Positions 41,082-50,250 of a stretch of DNA of 64,000 bases are shown here, in pieces. Positions within the stretch are counted from its first letter, which is position 1, and each line of letters starts with the position of its first letter. The notes under the pieces were generated by a model, which saw only the letters and a list, made by a program, of their open reading frames with translations, did not search any database and was not told the DNA's origin. The stretch comes from Trachythela sp. YZ-2020 (taxonomy: Eukaryota > Cnidaria > Anthozoa > Malacalcyonacea > Clavulariidae). The position numbers and the translations under genes were made by a program. Location of the stretch: NCBI GenBank assembly GCA_016169945.1, contig JADLSH010000263.1:91499-155498 (forward strand). Reading direction: 5' to 3'.

Positions 41082-41930
41082 ATGAGACTTATCGGGAAAC
41101 CGCGCGGCCTGCTCGCCGCGGGACTGCTCGCCCTGGCGCTGACCGCCTGCTCCAAGGCCGAGTTCGAAGCCAATTTCGTCCCGGAGGCCGATCCCTGGGA
41201 CCGCTGGACGGCGCACGACGAGACCTCGACCCGGAACATTGATCATGCGGCTTGGGATGACTTCCTCTCCCGTTATCTCAGTACCGATGCGAGCGGCCTC
41301 AACCGGGTCGCCTACCGGCGGGTGACCGTGAACGACAAAGCCGCCCTGGCCGCCTATGTCCATGACCTCGAGGCGGTTCCGATCAGCGGCTACAACAAAA
41401 CCGAGCAGTTCGCCTACTGGGTGAACCTCTACAACGCGGTCACGGTTCAAACGGTGCTCGACGACTATCCGGTCGCGTCGATCCGCGATATCAACGATGG
41501 CCTGCTGTCGCCCGGCCCCTGGGACCGGCCGCTGGTCACGGTTGAGGGCGAGGCCGTGACCCTGAACGATATCGAGAGCCGCATTCTCCGCCCGTTGTGG
41601 CAGGACCCGCGCGCCCACTACGTGCTCAACTGCGCGTCCGTGGGCTGTCCCAATCTCGACCCGTCGGCCTATCGCGGCGACGGTTTGGAGGCACGGCTCG
41701 ATGGTGCCGCGCGGCGCTACATCAACAACGCGCGCGGAGTCCGCATCGAAGCGGGAGAATTGGTCGTCTCCAGCATCTACGTTTGGTTCCAAGGCGATTT
41801 CGGAGAGTCGGAGGGCGCGGTGCTGGCGCACTTGAACCGCTATGCGGACCCGGATCTGAAAAGCGCGCTCTCCGGTCGCACGGAGATCGACGGCTACGAG
41901 TACGATTGGGATCTCAACGAGGCCCGTTGA
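41082..41930 (+). CDS. DUF547-containing lipoprotein
   Basis: A 282-residue protein with a lipoprotein signal (LLAAGLLALALTAC, lipid-modified Cys at about 21), placing it in the periplasm or envelope. The DUF547 region has FAYWVNLYNAVTVQTVLDDY, HYVLNCASVGCPNL and RYINNARGVRIEAGELVV. The ATG at 41082 has GAGGAGGGG about 8 bases upstream; the open frame upstream is not family sequence. DUF547 proteins have a papain-like fold by structure prediction but no proven enzyme activity. It is 6 bases before the DUF3047 gene, so they form an operon. Confidence 0.9.
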   Translation: MRLIGKPRGLLAAGLLALALTACSKAEFEANFVPEADPWDRWTAHDETSTRNIDHAAWDDFLSRYLSTDASGLNRVAYRRVTVNDKAALAAYVHDLEAVPISGYNKTEQFAYWVNLYNAVTVQTVLDDYPVASIRDINDGLLSPGPWDRPLVTVEGEAVTLNDIESRILRPLWQDPRAHYVLNCASVGCPNLDPSAYRGDGLEARLDGAARRYINNARGVRIEAGELVVSSIYVWFQGDFGESEGAVLAHLNRYADPDLKSALSGRTEIDGYEYDWDLNEAR

Positions 41931-41936
41931 AGCAGG

Positions 41937-42665
41937 ATGACCAGTGTCCCTCTCCGCGCGCCTGTTCTGTTGGGGGCCGCCTGCCTGCTGGTCTTCATGG
42001 CCGCGCCGCCGGCCGCGGCGGGCGATAGCCCGGATGCCGGACCGGCTATCGATGCTGGCCTGAAGGCGGCGGGCTGGCGACACTACAGCGATTCCCGCTG
42101 GGCGCCCGCCCGCTTCAGGCTGTTGGCCGACGGGACCATCGAGGCGAGCAGTGATAACGCCACGGCCCTGATCTGGAAGAAGGTGGCCCCGCGGGACGCG
42201 CGCCTGCCACGGCTGCGGTGGGAATGGCGCGTGGATCAGGCCATGGCGCCGACCGACATCACGGTAAAGGGCGGCGACGATCGGCCCCTGGCGCTGCACA
42301 TCTGGTTCATGAAACCGCGCGAGGAGCTGGATTTCTTCGAGCGCATGCGCGCCGACATCCTCGAAGCGCTGGTCGGGCTGCCGGTGCACGGCCGCTTGCT
42401 GACCTACGTCTGGGGCGGTCGGGGAGAGCAGGGTGACGCACTCCCCAATCCTCATGTCGGCGATAGCAGCTGGATGATCGTTCTGCGGACCGGCCGGGAA
42501 CAAGTCGGCCGCTGGTTGCCGGAAAGCCGCGACCTGGTGGCCGATTACCGCGCCGCCTTCGGCGAGGAGCCGCCGGAGCGCGGTATCATCGCCCTGGCCG
42601 CCGATTCCGAAGATACCCAAAGCCGCAGCCACGCCAGCCTGCGCGGCCTGCGGTTCGGCCCCTGA
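41937..42665 (+). CDS. DUF3047 exported protein
   Basis: A 242-residue protein with a Sec signal peptide (VLLGAACLLVFMAAPPAAAG). The DUF3047 pattern is seen as LRWEWRVDQAMAPTDITVKG, HIWFM, LTYVWGG and the closing IIALAADSEDTQSRSHASL. Function of the family is unknown. It follows the DUF547 lipoprotein directly, and both would act in the periplasm. Confidence 0.85.
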   Translation: MTSVPLRAPVLLGAACLLVFMAAPPAAAGDSPDAGPAIDAGLKAAGWRHYSDSRWAPARFRLLADGTIEASSDNATALIWKKVAPRDARLPRLRWEWRVDQAMAPTDITVKGGDDRPLALHIWFMKPREELDFFERMRADILEALVGLPVHGRLLTYVWGGRGEQGDALPNPHVGDSSWMIVLRTGREQVGRWLPESRDLVADYRAAFGEEPPERGIIALAADSEDTQSRSHASLRGLRFGP

Positions 42666-42785
42666 ACGACCCGCGCGGGCGCTGGCTGTTCCCTTGTGGA
42701 CACAGAGTTGTTACGCTCGACCGGCTTGTTGCGCGGCCATGCTCTTGCCACCTGGAGCAGCAGGCGAGCAGAGGGGAGGGAGCCG

Positions 42786-43481
42786 ATGATCGATCTCTAC
42801 ACTTGGCCCACACCGAACGGGCACAAGGTTCACATCATGCTGGAAGAGGTCGGGTTGCCCTACAAGGTGCATCCGGTCGACATCGGCTCCGGCGAACAGT
42901 TCGATCCGGACTTTCTCAGGATCAGCCCCAACAACAAGATGCCGGCCATGGTCGACCCGGAGGGGCCGGGTGGCAAGCCGATCAGCCTGTTCGAGTCCGG
43001 GGCGATGCTGATCTATCTCGCCGACAAGAGTGGCCAGTTTTTGCCGGAGGAGCCGCACGCACGTTACGGCGTGCTGCAGTGGCTGATGTGGCAGATGGGC
43101 GGGATCGGCCCGATGCTCGGCCAGGCCCATCACTTCCTGCAGTACGCGCCCGAGCAGATCCCCTATGCGGTCGAGCGCTACAGCAACGAGGCCAATCGGC
43201 TCTACGGCGTGGCCGACAAGCGGCTCGGCGAGGCGGCCTATCTGGCCGGCGACAGCTACAGCATCGCCGACATGGCGGTCTGGCCCTGGATGCGCTTTCC
43301 CGAGCGTCAGGGCGTAGAGGTCGAGGCCTATCCGAACCTGCAGCGCTGGCGCAAAGAGATCGAGGCCCGGCCGGCCGTCCAGCGCGGGGTCGAGGTCCTG
43401 GCCGAGCGGCGGCGCAGCGGTCAGATGAGCGAGAAGGAATGCGAGATCCTGTTCGGCTCGGCCCAGTACCAGCGGCGCTGA
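42786..43481 (+). CDS. Glutathione S-transferase family protein (YfcG/YghU-like), first copy
   Basis: A 231-residue thioredoxin-fold/GST protein: N-terminal MIDLYTWPTPNGHKVHIMLE with a Thr-Pro-Asn active region as in the Nu-class disulfide-bond oxidoreductases, SPNNKMPAMVDPEG and LFESGAMLIYLAD for glutathione binding, and an all-helical C-terminal domain with LYGVADKRLGEAAYLAGD. The start at 42786 has a strong GGGGAGGGAG. It shares about two-thirds of its sequence with the second copy at 45591. The next gene, a PhyH dioxygenase, begins 9 bases later. Confidence 0.92.
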   Translation: MIDLYTWPTPNGHKVHIMLEEVGLPYKVHPVDIGSGEQFDPDFLRISPNNKMPAMVDPEGPGGKPISLFESGAMLIYLADKSGQFLPEEPHARYGVLQWLMWQMGGIGPMLGQAHHFLQYAPEQIPYAVERYSNEANRLYGVADKRLGEAAYLAGDSYSIADMAVWPWMRFPERQGVEVEAYPNLQRWRKEIEARPAVQRGVEVLAERRRSGQMSEKECEILFGSAQYQRR

Positions 43482-43490
43482 GCGCTCACC

Positions 43491-44273
43491 ATGCAGTTGT
43501 CGGACCAGCAGCTCGCGACTTTCGAGCGGGATGGGGTCCTGCTGTTGCCGGACCTGTTCTCGGCGGACGAGGTGGCACGTCTGCAGGGCACGCTACCGGC
43601 GCTGTTCGCCGAGGACTCGCCGGCCAATGTGATCGAGAAGGCGAGCGGCCAGGTGCGCACGGCCATGGGCCTGCACCTGCGCGACCGCCTGTTCGCCAGG
43701 CTGGTCCGTCACCCGCGTCTGCTCGGCCCGGCCCGGCAGATCCTGGGCGAGCCGGCCTATGTCCAGCAGGTCAAAGTCAACGTCAAGGCGGCGTTCGAGG
43801 GCGAGGCCTGGCAATGGCACTACGATTTCGCCACGCATCACCACGAGGACGGCGTACGGTTGCCGCGAGCCCTGAACCTGCATGTCTTTCTGGACGAGGT
43901 CAGCGATTTCAACGGGCCGCTCTACTTCATCCCCGGCTCGCACCGGCACCGCCCACCCGAGCCCTACCTGGACCGGGTCTCGACCAGCTATCCACTCTGG
44001 GTGGTTGAGCGGGACGGGGTGTCGGCGCTGGCCGAGCAGGGTGGCATGATCGCCGCGACCGGGCCGGCCGGCACCGGCCTGATCTTCGGCGATGTCATGC
44101 TGCACGCCTCTCCACCGAACCTGTCGCCCTGGGACCGGCGAATCTTCTCGCTGATCCTAAACCCGGTCTCCAATGCCCAGACCAGTTTCGCCCGGCCCGA
44201 TCACAAGCACCACGAGGTACTGAGCCCGGTCACGGCACTGGCCGACGACTGTCTGCTCGATACCACGGCCTGA
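43491..44273 (+). CDS. Phytanoyl-CoA dioxygenase (PhyH) family protein
   Basis: A 260-residue Fe(II)/2-oxoglutarate dioxygenase. The iron site is His and Asp in WQWHYDFATHHHEDG and a distal His in VMLHASPPNLSPWDRRIF, where the Arg binds 2-oxoglutarate. ARALNLHVFLDEVSDFNGPL-like and YFIPGSHRHR match the subfamily around ectoine and proline-type hydroxylases. The substrate is not fixed by sequence. The gene lies between a GST and a metC-like gene and is probably co-transcribed with the GST. Confidence 0.88.
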   Translation: MQLSDQQLATFERDGVLLLPDLFSADEVARLQGTLPALFAEDSPANVIEKASGQVRTAMGLHLRDRLFARLVRHPRLLGPARQILGEPAYVQQVKVNVKAAFEGEAWQWHYDFATHHHEDGVRLPRALNLHVFLDEVSDFNGPLYFIPGSHRHRPPEPYLDRVSTSYPLWVVERDGVSALAEQGGMIAATGPAGTGLIFGDVMLHASPPNLSPWDRRIFSLILNPVSNAQTSFARPDHKHHEVLSPVTALADDCLLDTTA

Positions 44274-44305
44274 TGTGCCGTTTCGGTCGCAGCCACGCAG
44301 CAATT

Positions 44306-44330
44306 GATGACAAACGGTAAAGCGCTAGGC
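44306..44330. repeat. Short block shared with 28661-28687
   Basis: It shares the TGACAAACGG core and a similar tail with the block upstream of the second FkbM gene. Here it lies about 50 bases before the metC-like start. It may be a regulatory site; nothing else in the 100-base gap is recognised, including no riboswitch that I can fold by eye. Confidence 0.35.
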
Positions 44331-44374
44331 AGATTGGCGCCGACAACCTCATTTCCGGTTAGATCCAGACAGCC

Positions 44375-45541
44375 ATGAGTAAACAGCCCGACCACAGGCC
44401 GGAGACCCTGGCCGCCCAGATGATGCATCGCATCGATCGTCAGACCGGAGGCGTGATCCCGCCGATCCAGCCCTCCACCACCTTCGTGCGTGATGCCGAG
44501 AGTTACAGCCTGACCTTGCCCGACCGCGGCTACAGCCGGGACGCCAACATGACCGGTGATCCGGCCGAGGCCTTGATCGCCCGGCTCGAGGGCGGGTCCG
44601 AGGCCTTGCTGTTCGGCTCCGGCATGGCGGCGGCGACGGCGGTGTTCCAGTCCCTGCGGCCCGGCGACCATATCGTAGCGCCCAAGGTCATGTACTGGGG
44701 CCTGCGCAGCTGGCTGGTCGAGTTCTGCCCGACCTGGGGCCTCGGACTCACGCTCTTCGACGGCGACGACCCGGCCGCGCTGGCGGCCGCGATTCGCCCC
44801 GGCGAAACCAAGCTGGTCTGGGTCGAGAGCCCCTGCAACCCGACTTGGAGCGTGATCGACTTGGCGGCGGCGGCCGAGGCCGCGCACCGGGCCGGCGCCC
44901 TGCTGGCGGTCGATTCCACGGTTGCCACCCCGGTGCTGACCCGGCCGATCGAGTTGGGCGCCGACCTGGTCTTCCATTCGGCCACCAAATACCTGAACGG
45001 CCACAGCGATGTGGTCGCCGGTGCACTGGTCCCGGCGCAAGCGGGCGCGCACTGGGACCGGATCCGCAAGGTCAGGGCGGAGGCCGGCGCGATCCTCGGT
45101 CCCTTCGAGGCCTGGCTGCTGCAGCGCGGCCTGCGCACCCTGTTCCTGCGGGTCCGGCAGGCAAGTGAAAGCGCGCTGGCGATCGCGCAGGCCTTCGAGC
45201 ACCATCCGGTGGTCGAGTGCGTGCTCTATCCCGGGCTCAAGAGCCATCCGGGCCACGAGGTGGCAGCGCGCCAGATGACCGGCGGCTTCGGCGGCATGCT
45301 GTCGATCCGGGTGAAGGTCGGGGCCGGGCAAGATTCCGGGACCGTGGCACTCGCCGTGGCCAGGCGCTGCCGGCTCTTCACCCGGGCGACCTCCCTGGGC
45401 GGGGTCGAGAGCCTGATCGAGCATCGCGGCACTGTCGAGGGTCCGGCCAGCCCGATCCCGCAGGACTTGCTGCGGATCTCGGTCGGCATCGAGCACCCCG
45501 ACGACCTGATCGCCGACCTGGAGCAAGCTCTGGCAGGCTGA
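44375..45541 (+). CDS. Cys/Met metabolism PLP-dependent enzyme (cystathionine beta-lyase/gamma-synthase-like)
   Basis: A 388-residue PLP enzyme of the cystathionine lyase/synthase family. Markers are [33 protein letters not shown], the cofactor region [12 protein letters not shown], and the PLP lysine in [17 protein letters not shown]. The tail reads [18 protein letters not shown]. The family makes or breaks C-S bonds in cysteine, homocysteine or methionine. With two GSTs beside it, a thioether or glutathione-derived substrate is possible. The family is certain, the reaction is not. Confidence 0.9.
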   Translation: MSKQPDHRPETLAAQMMHRIDRQTGGVIPPIQPSTTFVRDAESYSLTLPDRGYSRDANMTGDPAEALIARLEGGSEALLFGSGMAAATAVFQSLRPGDHIVAPKVMYWGLRSWLVEFCPTWGLGLTLFDGDDPAALAAAIRPGETKLVWVESPCNPTWSVIDLAAAAEAAHRAGALLAVDSTVATPVLTRPIELGADLVFHSATKYLNGHSDVVAGALVPAQAGAHWDRIRKVRAEAGAILGPFEAWLLQRGLRTLFLRVRQASESALAIAQAFEHHPVVECVLYPGLKSHPGHEVAARQMTGGFGGMLSIRVKVGAGQDSGTVALAVARRCRLFTRATSLGGVESLIEHRGTVEGPASPIPQDLLRISVGIEHPDDLIADLEQALAG

Positions 45542-45590
45542 TCCGCAAACACGACACGATCAAGAATTTTCAGAATCGGGAGGACGCAGC

Positions 45591-46211
45591 GTGACAATCG
45601 AGCTCTATACCTGGAAGACCCCGAACGGCCGAAAGGTCTCGATCGGGCTGGAGGAACTGGGCCTGCCGTACGCGGTTCGGTCGATCAACATCACCAAGGA
45701 CGAGCAGTTCGCGCCCGACTTCCTGGCGATCAGCCCGAACAACAAGATCCCGGCGATCGTCGATCCCGAGGGTCCGGACGGCGCACCGCTGGCGCTGTTC
45801 GAGACCGGCGCGATCCTGCTTTACCTGGCCGAGAAGACCGGCCAGCTGATGCCGGCCGACGCCCGTGGCCGGCAGGTCGCCATGCAGTGGCTGATGTGGC
45901 AGATGGGCGGCTTCGGCCCGATGCTGGGCCAGGCCCATCACTTCCGCCGTTTCGCGCCGGAGCAGATCCCCTATGCGGTCGATCGTTACAGTAACGAGAC
46001 CCGGCGGCTCTACGGCGTCTTGGATAAGCGCTTGGCGGAGACGGAGTATCTGGCGGGTGACTACAGCGTCGTGGATATCGCGACATTTCCCTGGGCGGCG
46101 CGCCACGAGTGGCAGGGCATCGAGTTGGGTGACTTCTCCAACGTCAAACGCTGGTACGATGCGATCGATGCCCGTCCGGCCGTGGTCCGCGGCATGGCCG
46201 TGCCCGAATAG
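45591..46211 (+). CDS. Glutathione S-transferase family protein (YfcG-like), second copy
   Basis: A 206-residue paralogue of the gene at 42786, starting with GTG (GGGAGGA upstream). It has [52 protein letters not shown] and [18 protein letters not shown], the last being almost identical in both. It is shorter at the C-terminus by about 25 residues. Both copies resemble E. coli YfcG, a glutathione-dependent disulfide reductase. The gene is 50 bases from the metC-like stop and probably in the same transcript. Confidence 0.92.
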   Translation: MTIELYTWKTPNGRKVSIGLEELGLPYAVRSINITKDEQFAPDFLAISPNNKIPAIVDPEGPDGAPLALFETGAILLYLAEKTGQLMPADARGRQVAMQWLMWQMGGFGPMLGQAHHFRRFAPEQIPYAVDRYSNETRRLYGVLDKRLAETEYLAGDYSVVDIATFPWAARHEWQGIELGDFSNVKRWYDAIDARPAVVRGMAVPE

Positions 46212-46262
46212 CCCGGCCCGGACAGAGGGCTCAAAAGGCCTGCGAGGCCGTCGAAGCCGAGG

Positions 46263-46493
46263 TCAGACGGCGACCGCGCGGCGGCGGCCCGGCCCCTTGG
46301 CCTGGGCGGCCTTGGCGAAGTTGACCACCGGTGCGGCCGGCGCCTTGTGACCGGCCTGCAAGCGCAGATCCTTGAGGCATTCCTCCAGGCTGGCCACCTC
46401 GCGGGCGTCTTCGCGATCGAACACTTCCATGCAGCTCAGCTTGATCTCCACCAGATCGATCAAGGTCTCGAGCGTTCGTTGGGTTAAGGCCAT
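46263..46493 (-). CDS. Small hypothetical protein
   Basis: A 76-residue protein with GGAG ahead of the ATG. The N-terminal 45 residues form an amphipathic helical segment (LETLIDLVEIKLSCMEVFDR then EDAREVASLEECLKDLR), and the tail is basic (KGPGRRRAVAV). I do not recognise a family, but the regular heptad-like acidic pattern and good ribosome-binding site support a real gene. It converges with the second GST. Confidence 0.6.
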   Translation of the reverse strand: MALTQRTLETLIDLVEIKLSCMEVFDREDAREVASLEECLKDLRLQAGHKAPAAPVVNFAKAAQAKGPGRRRAVAV

Positions 46494-46719
46494 GTGAGTC
46501 TCCCGTGCAGTCCTTTGCTAGGGCCCAAGGGTGCCCCTCTTAACGCTAACAAACGATGAATCGGACGCGCGAATTCGCAAGCCCATGGGCGCGGCAGCAA
46601 ACCCGCGTCGGGTCGGGCCATGGCCCGGATAATCCGCAGAGGCCCCCAGGGTGATCCGACGGTGAACCGGGGGTTATCCACAGGTCGTGCCCGAGAAGGC
46701 GCGCGGTCGATCGCACCCG

Positions 46720-46748
46720 TTGACAGTGGCCCGCGGCGGCGGCTAGAA
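46720..46748 (+). promoter_or_regulatory. Sigma-70-type promoter of tRNA-Ser
   Basis: TTGACA at 46720-46725 and CTAGAA at 46743-46748 with a spacing of exactly 17 bases. The tRNA starts 43 bases after the -10 box, an ordinary leader length. The rest of the gap 46494-46791 has no gene. Confidence 0.75.
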
Positions 46749-46791
46749 GGGCAGCGCCGTAAACGTCGTGGCTGAACGCCACTCGCATTGC

Positions 46792-46883
46792 GGAGGGGTG
46801 GCCGAGTGGCTGAAGGCGTCGGTTTGCTAAACCGGTATGGGGTTAACGCTCCATCGTGGGTTCGAATCCCATCCCCTCCGCCA
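46792..46883 (+). tRNA. tRNA-Ser (GCT)
   Basis: A 92-base class II tRNA. Acceptor arms GGAGGGG and CCCCTCC pair, with discriminator G and an encoded CCA (46881-46883). The anticodon GCT is at 46826-46828 within TTGCTAA, the T-loop reads GGTTCGAATCC, and the long variable arm is around ATGGGG/CTCCAT. It reads AGC/AGU serine codons. Confidence 0.97.
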
Positions 46884-47152
46884 CTCTTAGCGATATGAAC
46901 GGTTTAGCAGACAATCGCTTGAACCTTTCGGCTCCTAGTTTCTAACGAACCGTCGCCACTGTGCCGGGTTTTGTACCGGATTCGGTGACAGTCCACTTAA
47001 TTCTTACATTATTATTTTTGACCCTCGTTTTCAGCACAAATACTTAGGCTGAAATTGAAACATCTTAGCTGATCGTATTTAGTGCACTGTCACTGTAATT
47101 ACCGTAATTATGAGGTCCATCTCGGGGTCCTGATGTCGCGCAGCGCCGCCGC
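46884..47152. other. AT-richer stretch 3' of tRNA-Ser without genes
   Basis: About 270 bases with much lower GC than the surroundings, especially 46990-47115. It contains small inverted pieces such as TAATTACCGTAATTA near 47096. I looked for a repeated tRNA 3' end marking an integration site and for an integrase and found neither in the window. Confidence 0.45.
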
Positions 47153-48313
47153 CTACTGCGGCTGAAGAAACGGGATCCCAATCTCCTGCGGCGGGACCAG
47201 CTCCACCACCGAGACCAGCTGGCCGCCGAAGGGGAGCTGGAGCCTGTGGTAGGCAGCCCATTGGCGGTCCTGTCCGGGCCGAGCGATGCTGGCCAAGACG
47301 CGGTCGTAGCGCGGCTCGCCGGTCTCCAGCACGGCGAAGATGCTGTGTGCCGAAGCCCGGTCGTAGTTTCGGTCGGGCAGGGAGCTGCCGATCGGGGCGC
47401 CCAGCGCCCGGTCCCGCCAGCTGCTGCCGAAAAAGTGTGAGATCGCCGCGTTCCGGCCGATCTTCGCGAACGCCGGCCAACCGTCGTCGGCGGGCGTCAC
47501 CAGGATCGCTCGGTCGGCCAGGCCGGCTTCGGCCAGCGCCGCGAAACCGGGCGCGCGCTGCCAAGCCTCGCGGCACGCGCGCAGCAGGGACGGCGCCTCC
47601 TCGAGGCCAGCCCAATCCAGCCGGCGGATCACGGTGCGGCTTGCCAAGGGCAGGCCCCGGTAAACCATGAGCTGCTCGATCCGCGCGACTGCTGAACCGA
47701 TATTGCCATGGGTCTCCTCGAACCAGCCGTGCTTGCGGAAGGTCAGCTCGACTGGCCGTTGATCCGGTGAGATCGCCTCGAGAAAACTCAAGGCCGACCG
47801 CAGTGCGGCGCTGTCGGCCCGGTCGAGGTCGAAGGTCAACTCGATCGAGGCCGCACCGAGATAGAGTCCGACCAGCCTGAACTGCCGGTAAGGGGTATCG
47901 CAATCCTGTTCGGCGAAGGGATAGTTCTTGTTGTCTCCGGCCAGCGATACGTCGAGCTGGGTCCAGAGGCCCTGATCGATGAAAAAACGGCCCCGGGCGC
48001 CGGCCGGCGGCACGCGCCATTGCCGCAGCGGGCACAGGCCCCGCATCACCTCGTAGTGATAGGTGGCGTGATCGAACAGGCGCGCCGCCAAGTCGTTACC
48101 CGCGCCGATCTGGTTGAGCCAGGTGCCGGGCGCGGTTTCGAGAAATACGGCGGCCCGCAGGACCTGCGCGTAGGGGACCGCGCGCGCGCCGGATTCGACC
48201 TGTTCTTGCTCTTCGGCGGTTGTACCGACCGCGTCCGCAAATGCGTAAATATCGATGCCGGCGGCGGTGCGCGCCGCGCCGATGCGTGGTCCGAGGCTTC
48301 TGGTGTCGGTCAC
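47153..48313 (-). CDS. XRE-like HTH protein with C-terminal PAS-like domain
   Basis: A protein of about 386 residues from a GTG at 48313 (AGGGA 8 bases upstream); an ATG at 48424 is the longer option. Residues about 7-62 (LGPRIGAARTAAGIDIYAFA onward, ERVESG-like SGARAVPYAQVLRAAV) resemble a lambda-repressor-type HTH. The middle 200 residues are unassigned. The last 70 (RNYDRASAHSIFAVLETGEP, then YHRLQLPFGGQL) look like the PAS_5-type domain common in alphaproteobacterial signal proteins. I infer a sensor-regulator with unknown ligand. It faces away from the tRNA and stands alone. Confidence 0.6.
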   Translation of the reverse strand: MTDTRSLGPRIGAARTAAGIDIYAFADAVGTTAEEQEQVESGARAVPYAQVLRAAVFLETAPGTWLNQIGAGNDLAARLFDHATYHYEVMRGLCPLRQWRVPPAGARGRFFIDQGLWTQLDVSLAGDNKNYPFAEQDCDTPYRQFRLVGLYLGAASIELTFDLDRADSAALRSALSFLEAISPDQRPVELTFRKHGWFEETHGNIGSAVARIEQLMVYRGLPLASRTVIRRLDWAGLEEAPSLLRACREAWQRAPGFAALAEAGLADRAILVTPADDGWPAFAKIGRNAAISHFFGSSWRDRALGAPIGSSLPDRNYDRASAHSIFAVLETGEPRYDRVLASIARPGQDRQWAAYHRLQLPFGGQLVSVVELVPPQEIGIPFLQPQ

Positions 48314-48551
48314 GTGGAGATTCCCTGGTGCGGCAACAAACGAAAAATCGAGCCGGATCCTCTGGAATGAAGCGGCTCGCTGTGGCGTGTCATGCGCTGA
48401 AATCCAGGTAATGAACCGCGGCATACCGCGCAGATGAACGGTGGGGCGGAATTTTGCTTACCGGACAAAAAATCGGGCCTCAATCGAGCGCCTCGAACGC
48501 CGAAGCCAAATTCGGACTGCACACAAGACCGCTCGAAACGGCAAGATGTCG

Positions 48552-49079
48552 TCAGCCTTTCCGTGTCACCGCTTTGATGGCGTTGATGGCTTCCGCCGCA
48601 CCGTCCAGATCGAGGCGCGCGGTCTCGCCATCGCCAGATCCGAGCGCAATGAAAGCACGGGTGAGCAGGGTCGCGTGATCTTCGAGCATCTCGCTGGAAA
48701 TCGGTTTTCCCGAGACTTCCGCCTTGAGCTCGAGCGCGGCCTTGACCTGTCGCCGGGCGGATTCGAAAATCTCGCTCTTTGAGATTCCGAGCTCGACGAG
48801 TTCGGCCCGCGCGGACTGCTTCGCATTGTCCGGATTTTCTCGGGTGAAGCCGATGTCACCGTCGTTGAGCAGCCCGACCAGCTCGATTGTTGGGATCTCC
48901 AGGAACCGGCTCAGTCCGGGCAGTTCATGGACCTTGACCTGACGCTTGCCCTGGACCAGCGCCGTTACCCTGGCGTTCGCCCATCCCATGGCCCGCGCCA
49001 GATCCGACTTGCTCCGCTTGAGATTTTTGAGTCGACTTTCGAGCCACCTATTGGCCGGGCTCAAGGTTTCACTATGCAT
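48552..49079 (-). CDS. XRE-family HTH regulator
   Basis: A 175-residue protein. The HTH is at about 10-62 (SRLKNLKRSKSDLARAMGWA then RVTALVQGKRQVKV), followed by a helical region of about 110 residues with many Glu and Lys. The ATG at 49079 is preferred; a TTG three codons upstream is possible. Such proteins are often phage- or plasmid-type repressors or antitoxins; here no partner gene is recognised. The surrounding DNA, with a broken kinase gene beyond 49373, fits a decayed accessory segment. Confidence 0.75.
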   Translation of the reverse strand: MHSETLSPANRWLESRLKNLKRSKSDLARAMGWANARVTALVQGKRQVKVHELPGLSRFLEIPTIELVGLLNDGDIGFTRENPDNAKQSARAELVELGISKSEIFESARRQVKAALELKAEVSGKPISSEMLEDHATLLTRAFIALGSGDGETARLDLDGAAEAINAIKAVTRKG

Positions 49080-49372
49080 GCCAAACAAACCTCTTCGACA
49101 AGCAGAAATTAATTGATGCTAAGAATTTGCGAATTGTGAAAATACCCTATGCCATTTGGCAGGGAATGTGCCACTAAAAAGTACGATCGAGACATCGACT
49201 CGCGTTCGCCGTCCCTCCAGATAAGTTGCCTGGTGGGTTGATTCATCAAACACTTGGGACTGAAGCCTAAGGATTCGGACCACCGGTCGGAAAACAGACG
49301 GCATTGTGGATAATCGATCGAGATGGAGCGTTCGAACTTGGCGGTTGGGCCCGAACGACTAAGAACTCCATC
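49080..49372. other. Gap with a repeated block
   Basis: About 290 bases between the XRE gene and the broken kinase. The block at 49217-49290 matches 23215-23288. An open minus-strand frame through 49109-49711 runs antisense to the broken kinase and is not supported. The first 60 bases upstream of the XRE start are AT-rich and probably hold its promoter. Confidence 0.4.
49217..49290. repeat. Block shared with 23215-23288
   Basis: About 70 bases similar to the copy upstream of the amidase gene, with identical CTGGTGGGT and CTTGGGACT runs in the same spacing. It sits about 140-210 bases upstream of the XRE gene. Confidence 0.45.
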
Positions 49373-50196
49373 ATGACGTGGCTTTTGGAGCCGATCCTCA
49401 TCGAATTGGCTCGCCGTTTTGGCTTTCGACCGGTGCCCGTAGCGCGCCTGGCGCGGGGAGATGAAGCGCTGGTGTACCGGGGCAGGGGCGCTGGCCGAGA
49501 CCTGGTTTTGCGGATCGCGCCCCGCTAGCGCAGCACCGCGGAACTTGATTGGTCTTATTGCCGGGCGCTGGACCTGGCTCGCAACCTGCCGGAGGTGGTC
49601 GCCCCCTGCCTCGACCGGGCCGGATGCCGGCTCGTCGAGATCGCGGGACGATGTGTCTCGCTCGCGCCCTTCCTGCCGGGATGCCGGCTGGACCGGGAAG
49701 ACCCTGTGCAACGTGATCGAGCGGCAGCTCCGACTGGCTTGCGGATCCGGAACTGGACCGAGCGGTCGACGCGCTCCGGTCCGCGCCCGGGGCGCTACGC
49801 GCGCCGGTTCATGGCGACTTCTATCGTGGCAATCTGCTCTGTCGCGACGGTGAGATCGTCGGGTTGATCGACTGGGACGATTGCCGGATTGGCGGGCTCC
49901 AGAGGGAGCTGGCCTGGTCGGTCTGGGAGTTTTCGAAGAACCCGGCGACCGGCGACCGCTTGGTCGAAGCGCGGGTCTATGACTTCCTTCGGGTTTACCG
50001 CCGATCCGGGGGGCCGATGGAGACTGGCGACGCCCAAACCGGCAACCTCGAGTTCCTGGTGCCTTGGATCCGGGAGCATCTGCGCCATGAGATCCGCCGA
50101 GGCCTCGGCGCCAGGGCGGCCGGCGAATGCCCGGACGCAGGTTACCTCGCAGCCGAGTCGAGGGCCTTTCAAGTGTTGAGAGAGTTCAGTTTCTAG
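49373..50196 (+). pseudogene. Aminoglycoside phosphotransferase-like kinase, broken by a stop and a frameshift
   Basis: The N-terminal part (MTWLLEPILIELARRFGFRP, then YRGRGAGRDLVLRIAPR) is closed by a TAG at 49526-49528, but the same frame continues as family-like sequence (ALDLARNLPEVVAPCLDRAG). Near 49700-49725 the reading moves to another frame that spells the kinase core VHGDFYRGNLLCRDGEIVGL with LIDWDDCRIG, the catalytic HxDxxxxN and the metal-binding DWD motif. The rest to 50196 is intact. Small-molecule kinases of this fold include homoserine and choline kinases and resistance enzymes; which one this was cannot be told. Confidence 0.8.
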
Positions 50197-50202
50197 CTGC
50201 CG

Positions 50203-50250
50203 GAGGCACCAACCCGGCCGTAGGCACCAACCCGGCCGGAGGCACCGCGG
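50203..50250. repeat. Short tandem repeat, about 18 bases
   Basis: Two full units of GGCACCAACCCGGCCG with a two-base spacer, and a partial third beginning GGCACC. It directly follows the broken kinase gene. Probably a slippage product. Confidence 0.7.

Noticed and set aside
42803..44008. 401-codon plus-strand frame across the GST and PhyH genes
   Set aside because: It runs in another frame through two well-recognised genes and gives Arg/Gly/Ala-rich sequence.
49109..49711. Minus-strand frame of 200 codons
   Set aside because: It overlaps the kinase pseudogene in antisense and the repeat block; no family features.
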